Part shown: piece by piece, positions 54,599 through 64,000 of the stretch
Position numbering within the stretch: the first letter of the stretch is position 1
How the letters are laid out: each line of letters begins with the position of its first letter
Assembly: GCA_020809705.1 (NCBI GenBank)
Contig: CP085828.1
Location: 2,790,001 to 2,854,000, forward strand
DNA: 64,000 nt
DNA from: Calonectria ilicicola
Lineage: Eukaryota; Ascomycota; Sordariomycetes; Hypocreales; Nectriaceae
Reading direction: 5' to 3'
Notes under the pieces: generated by a model
What the model was told of the DNA's origin: nothing
The model's input: the letters and a program-made list of their open reading frames with translations, nothing else
Database searches by the model: none
Position numbers and translations under genes: made by a program

Positions 54599-54663
54599 GG
54601 GTAGGGTAGGGTAGGGATTTGTAGGGGTGGGTAGAGGGGTGGGTAGGGGTGGGAGGGATGGGG
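54599..54663 (+). repeat. G-rich tract of GGGTA/GGGGT units
   Basis: At least nine runs of three or four G are spaced by one to seven bases, starting with GGGTAGGGTAGGGTAGGG. It resembles degenerate telomere-type sequence without matching TTAGGG and fits the quadruplex pattern. Confidence 0.8.
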
Positions 54664-54742
54664 AGTACCCGGAGCCTGGTCCATGCTCGCCTGTGTTACC
54701 TGCCTGCTCACTTCGGTAGGTGCGACCCTTGTACACGACCCA

Positions 54743-54781
54743 AGCTCCCCAGCTTCCCAGCTTCCCAGCTCCCCAGCTCCC
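54743..54781. repeat. (CCCAGCTT/CCCCAGCT)n imperfect repeat
   Basis: About four imperfect 9-bp units of the CCCAGCTYC type lie 80 bp beyond the G-rich tract in noncoding DNA. Confidence 0.7.
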
Positions 54782-55478
54782 AGAAACCCGGCGACACTTC
54801 AGCAGATATGGAAGGTACAGTGATCCGTGGAAGCTAGCAGGTGAGGTTGGTACCTTGCTTCTGGATCAACGCCGGTGTAGCCCCCCAGCTTGTCTGTGCT
54901 ACGAATAGGCTTGATGGGTTTGTTTCCCTCGCAATCCAGAGAATAAAAAAAATGGCGAACGGCGGGTACTTTGCCTTGGACGAGTGCTGGCTCATTGGCA
55001 GGAGGTTTTCCCGCAAACCGGTCCCAGCTAGCTGGTCCAGGCTGGGCTTCCCGAACATGTGGCTTTTTTGTGGGCAGATTGGCTTGGAGGCGGAATCTGG
55101 ACGATTCGACGACCACCAGTGGCACCCACTGGCCGTTACCATCCTCCACTTGTTCCCACGCTGTGGCTGGGTGTCCTGGTTTTTTTTTTTTTTCTTTGTT
55201 TTTCTCTTCCCTGGGGGGTTTCATTGCACACATTCTGCCATATCACAGAACAAGGTTAACAAAACACCCGTCAGAGCGAAAGTCGGTGGAGAATAGCGGT
55301 GTCGCAGACTTGATTGACATCCCGGTTTCATGCTGCCGAACGTGGATGAAAGCTATGACGGCTATGTTTCGACGGTCGGATCCGAGCTCGACGGTCAGTG
55401 CCACTTACTGCACGAGCGAGTGTGCAGGTACCATCACGCGGATGACCCTCTTGCATGTCGTAGCCATGTGCAGCCCTG

Positions 55479-55515
55479 GCAGGCAGACAAGCTGGCAGGC
55501 AAGCTGGCAGGCAGG
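55479..55515. repeat. (GGCAGGCAAGCT)n imperfect repeat
   Basis: About three copies of a 12-bp unit built from GGCAGGCA and AGCT, the first one diverged. Noncoding. Confidence 0.7.
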
Positions 55516-56174
55516 GTACCGTAGCCTCGCCTAGTACGCGATCCCCAGCTGGATATCTACAGTGGCAAGCGGTGTTGGCGGCAATGAAATGTCTCGCCAG
55601 CAGTTCTGTCGTTCCTGGTACCTGGACCCGTGAGAGACAAAAAACGGGAACTCAAGGAAAACAAGCAGCAACATGCAAGCCCCCCGAGCATGGGTGTCAA
55701 GAGGGCAGCTGATGGTGGATGCGCTCGCGTGCTCGACTTGACAGTTTACCGGTGCCATGGCTTTGGCTTTGGCAGACCACCCTCGACGGGCACGGCGATG
55801 GCGATGGCGTTGGCGCTGGCGCTGTGCATAAAAAAAAAGCAGACTCTGTGAATGGGAGCACGTCACTGGCTCCTGATGGAGATCTCAGATACAGCGCCTT
55901 ACCTATCGCGTTACCTACCCTGGGCGGATCTGACAAGGGCCTAGGAATCGTTCCAATGACAGAGCGAGGCGGGTTAAGTGCGGGCAGGGATCTATCACGG
56001 ACCCTGCCCTGATGATCCTTCCTGTTGATCGCCCTGCTCCCAATCAATCACCTTCCACCTAGCTCCTGGCGCGCACCGCCTCGACCGGTGAGAGGACATA
56101 TGCGGCCAGTACGTCGGCGGCCTCCTCGTACCAGTATGTATGTACGTGGTGCCGACAACGGCATAGTTAGGTGG

Positions 56175-56202
56175 GTGTGCGTATGTGTGTGTGTGTGTAT
56201 GT
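56175..56202. repeat. (GT)n microsatellite
   Basis: An imperfect GT repeat of about thirteen units, interrupted by GTAT at both ends, in noncoding DNA. Confidence 0.8.
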
Positions 56203-56651
56203 GCCGGTTAATCACAGCACGGCGCGCTCCTGAAGGACTTCTCGACACCATACAAACAAATAACCCACATTTTATCCGGCAACATGGTTGAATCACCGCA
56301 ATTGCGGTTCAAAGTCACACAAAAGTCGGACTACGGACCCGCCTCCGATATTCTAGCCTCGTCTTGCTTCATACCAATCAATTAAGATACACCCATCCGC
56401 CACTCTAGCGTAGCAGCGTATGTAGTCAGAGACCACATGGGGAATTAATTACACATCATTTACGCGACTCAGGCGGTCAACCGAGACAGTGTGCCTTATG
56501 ACAAGTCAAATCATGCCATGGGTTCCAGTGTAACCGATGTATCCTCTTTTTTTATACTCCATCCGGCATCTTGCCGTCTAGATCCGTCTGGTGCAGACAA
56601 TTCATGTGGGTGGCAAAAAAAACGGACAGTTGACCATTTATCCCCCTTGGC

Positions 56652-57392
56652 TTACCAACTCTTCACCCACGTGGCCAAATATCTCAGATAGAACCCGTCG
56701 CACAGCATTGTCTCAATCTCATCCCGCTTTACCCGCAAGGCTTGCTCGTCAGCCCTCCTCTTGTACTTTGACCTGTGGTATTGCTCTCTGGCACTCTCAA
56801 AGCTCTGTGCCGCCCGTCGAAATTTTAGCTCGGCTTTTTCGAGCAGGTTATTCTGCCAACACCCGAAACATAGCTCGGGAATGACACCACCATCACAAAG
56901 TGTGTGTGGCAGGAGATGCACGCCCACTTTAGTCAATGGGCGTGACGGGATCGTATGGCCACAACCCGGATATTTCAAGGATAGTGAACAAAACGGACAG
57001 TGCGGGTGGCTGAGAAGCCAATTTTTGAGACATTGTGAACCAGCAACATGTCCGCATGGCATTATGCTAAAGGTCGAGTCCGTGTCCTCCTGCTGTAAGC
57101 TGTCAACCTTTATCTCGTATTCTGCCACACGACATATCTGGCATCGCAGTCTATTTGGTCTATCGATGAGGAACGTGATTTTGGGAAACGGGAAATAGAA
57201 GTCATTGGGTTCGTATGTCCGATACGACTCAAGCCACCGAGGGGGGGTTAGCAAATCAGTGTTTGACCCAGACCCTCCTCTCCTCTCTGCAGCGCGAGAT
57301 CTGGGCGCCAGTAAGATGTCAGTGTACCGCGTATCTTTACTTTTTAACCGCTTTGCTCTCAGACATCTTCGCCCTTTTCTCCTGTGTGCCAT
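56652..57392 (-). CDS. RING-type zinc-finger protein (possible E3 ubiquitin ligase)
   Basis: A single-exon gene of 246 residues. A basic N-terminus (MAHRRKGRRCLRAKRLKSK) is followed by a RING-like domain: C84-x2-C87, then C113-x-H115-x5-C121 in MPCGHVAGSQCLKNWL, and C132-x2-C135 in HCPFC. That accounts for seven of the usual eight zinc ligands; H131 or another residue may supply the eighth. A second cysteine cluster follows (C144, C166, C175-x2-C178). The C-terminal 70 residues are helical and rich in Arg/Lys/Glu (coiled-coil-like, QSFESAREQYHRSKYKRRADEQ). This fits the large, poorly characterised set of fungal RING proteins, often lineage-specific. If active, it would recruit a ubiquitin-conjugating enzyme; substrates are unknown. 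It stands alone between two long spacers. Confidence 0.78.
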   Translation of the reverse strand: MAHRRKGRRCLRAKRLKSKDTRYTDILLAPRSRAAERRGGSGSNTDLLTPPRWLESYRTYEPNDFYFPFPKITFLIDRPNRLRCQICRVAEYEIKVDSLQQEDTDSTFSIMPCGHVAGSQCLKNWLLSHPHCPFCSLSLKYPGCGHTIPSRPLTKVGVHLLPHTLCDGGVIPELCFGCWQNNLLEKAELKFRRAAQSFESAREQYHRSKYKRRADEQALRVKRDEIETMLCDGFYLRYLATWVKSW

Positions 57393-57961
57393 AATGTATG
57401 CCGTCTGTTAGTTTGGTGGATGGTTTTCGGAATTGTTCTCTCTTTTCTCGCATAGGTGGGTGGCAAAAAAAAATATAATCAACATATTTCTGTTTCTGGC
57501 AAGTGAAACTTGAGACATGGAAATCAGCTTTTAAGTAGAGATTGGCAAATGAACAGTGTCTAATCGGGTCGAGCACGGTTGCCTTGGCTCTTGGTGTGTG
57601 TTCTCTTGTTCTAGTGGGTCTCTCTTTGTCCTAGTAAGGCCTAGTGAACCTAGCCTGAGTCGTGAGAAAGCGCATTGTCGTTCTCCAACTATGCAACTCC
57701 GTCACAAAGCACGAATCATTGGTCCAGGTGGCTGAAAAAATAAAAGAAGACAATAAAGGTGCCGCAACAAAGGGGCAGAAAGTCTCATTTTTGTCTCTCT
57801 TTGGTATATTGCTGCCTACACTTAATTTTTTAGCGCCTCGAATCACAATGAAGCGTTCGCTCAAAAAGGGAAAGAATAACACCAAAGAACTTGATTCGGA
57901 TTTCGCCGCCTCCGGACTCAAAATGGCTTAAGCGAGCTTAAAAAATGATACGTCGCAACAG

Positions 57962-57996
57962 CTATACAGGTTCGGAATGTTGCCGGACCTGTATAG
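57962..57996. repeat. Strong hairpin with 14-bp stem
   Basis: The arms CTATACAGGTTCGG and CCGGACCTGTATAG are complementary over 14 bp with a single G-T pair and enclose a 7-nt loop. This is far better than expected by chance for adjacent sequence and lies in noncoding DNA. Confidence 0.9.
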
Positions 57997-60900
57997 TTCT
58001 TTTGACGTCCTGTCAGATCTGTCACGGCACCAGCCATCGCTGCCAATTGGATCGTCTCACTCCCACAGACGGTGACCAAGCACCACGCATCAACAATGCA
58101 TTTAAAAGATGCTCGGTCAGTGTCCGCTTATTGGCATGATATCAATAAGACATCTGACTCAGACCTTTTCAGGGTCCACGAAAGCCCCTGAAGATTGAAA
58201 CAGTCGCTCCATGATTTTATGCCATTTCTACCTCGGTTCAATCTAATTGAAATTTCCCAATCCCCCAACATTGAACTGCATTAGCATAGAGGTCAAAACG
58301 AGCCCGAGTTGACGTTGTCATTGCGAATCTTACCAGAGGTCGGGGTTGCCGTTGTTGAGATGATCTCAAATTAACTGGTATCTGTACACCGCACTGTCCT
58401 AAATGGCGGAGGTTGTCCACGGTGGGTGTGTGGTTTAGTTTCGATACCAACCTAAATTTCGTGATGGGAAACGGGAATGCCCTCACATCTAAGGAGAGCG
58501 GTAAAGTCAATGAATGGCCCAGAAGCGGGTCCATCTGCAACAAACCACCACTCAAATCTTCCGAGAAGCTAGCGTGCGACTACTGCGAGGATAACCCCTT
58601 TCAGCACCTTGCCCCCCTCGTCCTCCACTCCCTAAAACAAAAACAAAAAAAAAGACATCGCCAATGTTCCTATCTCACTGAGTACAGCATGCAGGTTTGC
58701 TAGGAGCCAGAATAGTCTTTCCCAGCATAAGCATCGAGGATTGGCCAGATTTTACAGTCATCGGTCCCGAACCCCGCTCCGCAGCCGAATGAGTCGGCGA
58801 TTGTGGGGCCCCGGACCGATACTGAGTTCGCTCCGTAAATGGAAATACGGAGGTAAGAATTGAGTTTTAACTTAATACCGACACATGCCGATTATGCGTG
58901 GCTGGATGGGTGCAAAACACTGCGCGGAGATGCAAGAAGGCAACTATGGGATTTCTGTTGCTCGTTGGCCAATGGCTTTCGGCAGTCCAAGTCTCGGGTG
59001 TCGCCGTTTGTTAGGTCTAGATCTTCCGGGAAGTGGGATTCGCCACCAGAACAAGCAGCCACGAGACTGAATTCACACATCATAGCGCAGCAGCTCCCGC
59101 GTCACCCACACCTTAGCCACCGCTCTGTCTGAATTGACCAATGTTTGTCGCGTTTTCAGGTTAGGCGTAGGAACCTGATTATTGGTATTTATCAATTGGA
59201 GGGGTAGCAGAGCCAGTAATCGGGAACCTGTTGTGAGATATCCTCTCCACCCCGAGAGGAAAAGAAAAGAGACCAGCACGCTAAGCGGTCGCCCGAAACG
59301 CTTTCAGCTGCAGCAAGCCCGCGCGCGAGCTAGCCCACACGCATCCAAGCTATCTATGCATCCATGGCCTGTTGGCAAAGATGGTCCGACTCAGTCTGAT
59401 GACCGATTATGTCGGGCTGATGGAGGTCTCCCCACCTCATTTCGCCTGTTTTTGTCTTGCGTGTCTCAGGTATCCCCACAATTGCCGGTGTCGTAATAGA
59501 AACCGGAACAGGGTGCTGCCCAGGTTTGCTTGAATGATCTTCAGGCGGCATCGTCCCTCCCGGGGTTTTTTGAGACAATTGCTTGTCATGTTTTCCTCCC
59601 ATATCCTTGCAAAGTAGAAGTGACAAGTGTCGCTAGTCCCATAGTAGCCCAGTCCTCGACCGCTACCGTGGCGTTTTCTGCTGACCTCCCACCCGCGGTC
59701 GCTCTGGCTGCTGTAAGTCTTGTACCGCAGCTAAGCCAGCAATTCAACTCTGCAACTTAAACTGGTCTAGGATGAAGATCCGGCTGAAGTACTGAAACCA
59801 ACTTGGCGTTTACGCCAAGATTTCAAATATGTGCAAAGTTGACTAGCTCGTAGATTTTTGTGCTGCAAAATGGTATTTTCGCATTCAACGTTCAAAATCG
59901 GATTGTGGTTTTAAAAAAAGTGAACCCGAGCCCGAGCCTCGCATACAGGATGTCATTCCACCTCGTCCCGTGCCATCGTTATGTCACCACAGCTCCCTCA
60001 GCGGTCAGCTCCAACAGAAAAACAAATAATGGCTGCATAAAATAATTCCGGTGTCCATATTTTTCCATCATTCTTCCCGGTTCCAATTGATCCAATTTCA
60101 AAGCTGCATCCCAACTTGTCTCTTTTCAATCTCACACCCTTTCAAGAATTACAAGAAATCTCTTGGCCAAGCCCATCCCGTTCCTAAATTCAATAAACGA
60201 TATTCTCCAATTGAAAATCTACATCGCTGTGGCGGTACCGCTACGCATACCCAGCGCCAGGGTCGTTGAGATTATGGTCAATGGGGACAACGGGTTTGAA
60301 CCCGATTCACTCCGGCCTGAAATTGGTGACATTCTCAAGTTCCGCTTTGGGCAAGAAATCATAGCGTTGCTTGTGCTACCGCTTCCCCCCTGTTCTCTTA
60401 GAGTGTATTTTGGTTAGGTTCTTTCGAATGGAGACTCCCCGGTATGTCAGTGACAAAATCACCGCGAACCCCTGAATACCCAAGGTTTACCTAGCACCAA
60501 AATAGGATGGGACGGGATGTCATGGGTTCCCGGGAGAAATTCCGATTCCATCGCTTTTTCCCTTCACTTGGTAATCATAATGAAGGTTGCCAGGGTATGA
60601 TCAGCCTTGCCGCTCCATCTAAGAGCCGGCGTGCGTCTTAAGGCTGCAGCAATCGGGCTTCTGATCTCGCCATAGCAGCCACTCCAAAGCAAACTATTTA
60701 TGGAATCCATCATTTAGCAAACATGATTACTTTAAATATGACGACGATGGCGGTGACGGCAGGGACCATAAGCACCCCGGCCGGCAGACGGAGTCCCTAT
60801 CCGGAGCCTGAATGTGATCGTTCCCAAAACACATTAATTATCGTCCGGGTCCCTTTGGTTAGCCTCTTGGCTGCGGTCAGTAGTTCATTTTGTGTGACTT

Positions 60901-61210
60901 GAAGGTAAGGGTATTGCGCGGATGGATATGAAATGAGAATATGGCATGGAGGCAAAGCCTCAAAGCCGGAGTGGCTGGTTCAAGCAAATGACGGCTATAT
61001 TTTCATACGCCGGGCCTAGCATGAGCAAATTCTGCCTCTGTGTGATTCAATAATCGTTTGGGAACCTCTCCGTCACAAAAAAATGACTTGTCTATCAGTG
61101 TCAGTCCTCTTGTGGAATCGTGCTAGCTTGTGTACATTGATCCGGTCGTTTGAATATGAATGTGGATGTAACTAGAGTTATCGAGCCTTAGACGCACCCC
61201 GGTGAACATC

Positions 61211-61260
61211 GATCTAATTTACGGTGAGGGGTGTGAATTTGATGCCCGGTGAATTAGATC
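61211..61260. repeat. Inverted repeat with GATCTAATT arms
   Basis: GATCTAATT (61211-61219) and AATTAGATC (61252-61260) form nine perfect pairs, extendable to twelve with one G-T pair, around a spacer of about 26 nt. Noncoding. Confidence 0.6.
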
Positions 61261-61885
61261 TGCAGTGACAGGGTTGTTTTGATTGCTTCACTTGCCAGCA
61301 GCCTCAGATTGGGCCGGCTCGTATCTCATGACGAATCATCACACCCTCATTACTGGCGGACTTCACACCCAGTCACAACGTTCCGCTGAGAGAATTCTTC
61401 ACCGATCGAACTCTACTCTAAAAAGGGCCAAGAATGGACACAGTGCTACAATTTGTACATGACTAGATTACACGCTACCAAGGTCCCTGCATCTGAGTGA
61501 CAGCTAAGCGTCATACCAGGTCATACTCTGCGTCGAGCCGCATTTCAGCTTGACCGACTTTATATAATTGACGATTTTGGGTTGTAGGGCAGCTTCGCAT
61601 GATGAATGCATGGAAAGCCGTCATCGGACTGCTGGCCGAGATAGTCGGTATGTAGGCGCTAGCATGTACATCAAGTTGAGGTGGTGTACAGAGTGTGGGG
61701 GGCCGTTAGATACTTCAGCATGCTTCAACTTTGAATGTACTTACCTATTAATGTATGTATGACAACACACACTGCTTTTTATGAAGCCCAAAACTTTATG
61801 ACGAAGAAATTTACAGATTGTGAATATTGAACATCATTTCGCGTCAGCGGCGGAGAGAACTACAGGGTAGCTGAATAGAAAGCCG

Positions 61886-62089
61886 TTAGTGGATCGATCT
61901 CTCGCCTAAACTGCGGGTGGCGGGATTCTCGGTAACGCCTCGGGTCTGGGGCAAGTCAGCCCGGGAATTACTTCTAAATCCCGGCCCACACTTCGTCATT
62001 GCCTCAACACCGAATTCGCGGGCTTTCTCCATGGCCTCGCGCTCATACCTTTCAGCCCCTCCATCGTAATGCGCCTTTGCGCCAGACAT
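61886..62089 (-). CDS. Possible small hydrophilic protein, divergent from AFG1
   Basis: A 67-codon frame starting 41 bp from the AFG1 start on the opposite strand. I do not recognise it. It begins MSGAKAHYDGGAERYEREAM and continues with KAREFGVEAM, an amphipathic, helix-like, charged sequence unlike the random frames nearby. The frame is open further upstream (to 62203), but a longer protein would overlap the AFG1 coding exon. A GTATGA site at about 62056 and a GCTGAC...CCCCAG acceptor at about 61950 would also allow a spliced form. It may be a real small gene or a chance frame. Confidence 0.35.
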   Translation of the reverse strand: MSGAKAHYDGGAERYEREAMEKAREFGVEAMTKCGPGFRSNSRADLPQTRGVTENPATRSLGERSIH

Positions 62090-62129
62090 TTTCGCATCGC
62101 AATTCGAACCGCTTGACGCCGAAGACACC

Positions 62130-63843
62130 ATGCGAACAAGGTGCACGGCGCCTCTCCACCCGCTGAGGGCCTCGAGAATATTGGCCCGTGGCAACGGGCT
62201 CACGAGAACGATCCGGTCATCCGCGGCTCCTCGAACCCTGAACCTGGGATCATGCCACCAAACTCAGCGATCGAGTGCCATATTCGATAATGCTCGAGGA
62301 GACCAAAACTTCACCAGAGGGGTTCGGTTAATGGCGACTGTGGCAGCGACGAACATAAAGCCTGGCCAGGATTATGGACCAATTCAGGAATACGATAGGC
62401 GAGTGGAAGCGGGGGAACTGCGCAACGACGAGCACCAACGAGGTGAGAGATTTTGGATCAGAATTAATGCGCGCGAAACGTAGTATTGACACTTTTCCAA
62501 AGGCATCATTCAGAATCTCCAAAATCTCCATGATGAATTGCGCAATTATAAACCGCCGCCAGTTGTCCATCCCAGCCTCGAATCTCTTAAACCTGCTAAG
62601 AAATCCATGTTCTCATCGCTGTTTGGCAAAGGGGGAGAGAAAGGATCCGTGATTGGCGAAATCCCCAAGGATCTTCCTCGTGGACTCTATTTGTACGGCG
62701 ACGTTGGATGTGGCAAGACCATGTTGATGGATCTGTTTCATGATACCCTTCCCGACAGTGGCCTAACCAAAACCCGAATTCACTTCAATAATTTCATGCA
62801 AGATGTCCACAAGCGATTGCATCGCTTCAAGATGGAACACGGCCGTGATGCTGATGGAACACCCTTTATTGCTGCAGAGATTGCTGAACAAGGAAATGTA
62901 TTCTGCTTCGACGAGTTTCAATGCACAGATGTGGCAAATGCCATGATTTTGCGAAGGTATAGTTGACTCTTCTATATATTTACGGACCACACTTACCATG
63001 AGTAGATTGCTAGAAGCGCTCATGTCACACGGCGTAGTATTGGTTACAACCTCAAATCGACACCCTGACGAGTTGTACAAGAACGGTATCCAACGTGACT
63101 CCTTCGTTCCAGCTATTGAGCTTCTCAAGAACCGTCTACACGTTATCAACCTCGACTCCCCTACCGACTACCGGAAGATCCCCCGACCCCCTTCTGATGT
63201 CTATCACACCTCTCTTGACAGCCATGCCAATGCACATGCCGAGAAATGGTTCCGATTCCTTGGAGATCATGAGCAAGTCGAACCGCGTTCCGAGATTCAA
63301 AAAGTATGGGGCAGAGAAATCCACGTCCCAAGAGTCAGTGGACGGGCTGCTTGGTTCACGTTTGATGAATTAATTCGTCAACCAAAATCAGCAGCCGACT
63401 ACATTGAACTCGTCCGAGCTTATGAGGCTTTTATTGTTACTGATGTTCCCGGAATGACCCATCAGCAACGTGACCTTGCACGACGATTTATTACATTTAT
63501 CGATGCGGTGTACGAGGGAAATGCTAAACTCGTTCTTACCACAGAAAAGCCACTAGCAGAGCTTTTCATCCCCCGAGATTTGATTGCTGAGAAGTTGCTA
63601 CAAGAGGATGGACAAGAACCGGTGATGAACGACCTAGAACATGACGTCGAGAAGCTCAAAGAATCTGGACTTTTTGTCGGGTCAGAAGAGGCGTTTGCAT
63701 TTGCTCGAGCTTTGAGTCGACTGCGTCATATGGAGAGTAAAGAGTGGGTAGAACGAGGTATGGGCCTAGAAAGCAAGGGAGGCAAACAAGACAAAGACAA
63801 TTGGAACAAGACGAGAAGCCGACAGATGGAAGATTCAATGTGA
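62130..63843 (+). CDS. afg1: AFG1/LACE1-family mitochondrial AAA+ ATPase
   Basis: Three exons (62130-62442, 62503-62956, 63006-63843) join in frame to 534 residues. AFG1 is a P-loop ATPase of the mitochondrial inner membrane involved in turnover and quality control of respiratory-chain proteins. Visible: an Arg/Ser-rich, acid-poor N-terminus of about 65 residues that fits a mitochondrial targeting sequence, Walker A GDVGCGKT (170-177), the [14 protein letters not shown] block, Walker B VFCFDEFQ, and [19 protein letters not shown] of the sensor region after the second splice. The ending with [19 protein letters not shown] and [19 protein letters not shown] is typical. Introns have GTGAGA and GTATAG donors. 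A second ATG at 62331 (M68) would give a shorter, unimported form, so the first was chosen. Length is slightly above the yeast protein. Confidence 0.95.
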
Positions 63844-64000
63844 GAGACGACGAAGGATTATTGGTCAAATATAGATGCATATATACCCGGAGCACTAACT
63901 CGGCATTGGCGAGCGGGCTTCCTGGATTGTACAAACTATGCTTTGATGTATATTGGATATGAATACGGTGTATCTATAGATTGTGTATATGGATCATGGT

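Larger units (their letters stand above)
52428..56651. other. 4.2-kb spacer upstream of the bZIP gene
   Basis: No supported gene. The first kilobase is probably the bZIP promoter and leader. G-rich and low-complexity tracts at 54599, 54743 and 55479 and a GT repeat at 56177 are listed separately. Frames of up to 187 codons around 54841-55534 overlap one another in different phases and contain long T-run-encoded phenylalanine stretches, so I read them as chance. Confidence 0.5.
57393..61885. other. 4.5-kb spacer between the RING gene and AFG1
   Basis: No supported gene. The strongest non-random features are the hairpin at 57962-57996 and a weaker inverted repeat at 61211-61260. The remaining short frames have no recognisable domain. 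The AT content rises in several patches, and scattered decay of a former element is possible but not shown. Confidence 0.5.

Noticed and set aside
54841..55534. Overlapping plus-strand frames of 151 and 187 codons
   Set aside because: They overlap each other in different phases and share a poly-T-encoded phenylalanine run, with no family resemblance.
60285..60306. GGGTTTGAACCC palindrome resembling a tRNA T-arm
   Set aside because: No acceptor, D or anticodon stem can be drawn around it; it is a simple short palindrome.

Overview
This window is nuclear DNA from a filamentous ascomycete (Pezizomycotina, most likely Sordariomycetes/Hypocreales). The grounds are the gene set (HOG1, a group III G-alpha, cullin-1, PP4c, a fungal bZIP, SRF1, AFG1), short introns of about 45-165 nt with GTRNGT donors and CTAAC/CTGAC-like branch sites, Kozak-type starts, and long spacers rich in pyrimidine and poly-A tracts. 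I cannot name a genus. I see no biosynthetic cluster, CRISPR array, rRNA gene, recognisable intact transposon or new multi-gene system. It reads as a gene-sparse chromosome-arm segment with conserved housekeeping and signalling genes. Splice junctions were placed by eye from reading frame, consensus sites and protein-family continuity.

Left part (1-13 kb): 3.6 kb without a convincing gene; a DUF1774 membrane protein (3635-4705, +); an AcpS-type phosphopantetheinyl transferase (5235-5908, +); a lone tRNA-Arg(CCT) (6175-6245, -); and a large ABCC-type ABC transporter (7834-12656, +) whose leader carries a CTCCT microsatellite.

Middle-left (13-28 kb): three conserved genes on the minus strand separated by spacers of several kb: the HOG1 MAP kinase (13540-15265), glycogen phosphorylase (19951-23043) and the G-alpha subunit GNA-3 (26562-27926). 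In other fungi stress MAPK and nutrient/cAMP signalling both control glycogen use, so they share a theme, but nothing here shows co-regulation.

Middle (28-49.5 kb): a 9.35-kb spacer without a convincing gene, then the trafficking protein AVL9 (37282-39630, +), cullin-1 (40541-43067, -), the phospholipase D regulator SRF1 (44301-45484, -), an unrecognised small membrane protein with two CPVP motifs (47217-47570, -) and, divergent from it, the PP4 catalytic subunit with two lineage-type insertions (48142-49498, +).

Right part (49.5-64 kb): a frame-broken gene remnant (about 50241-51045, -), a fungal bZIP factor (51482-52427, -), a RING-type zinc-finger protein (56652-57392, -), long spacers with G-rich repeats and a strong hairpin, and the mitochondrial AAA+ ATPase AFG1 (62130-63843, +), next to a possible small divergent gene. 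The best items for a second look are the frame-broken gene, the CPVP protein, the PP4c insertions, the 14-bp hairpin at 57962-57996 and the in-frame AVL9 intron.
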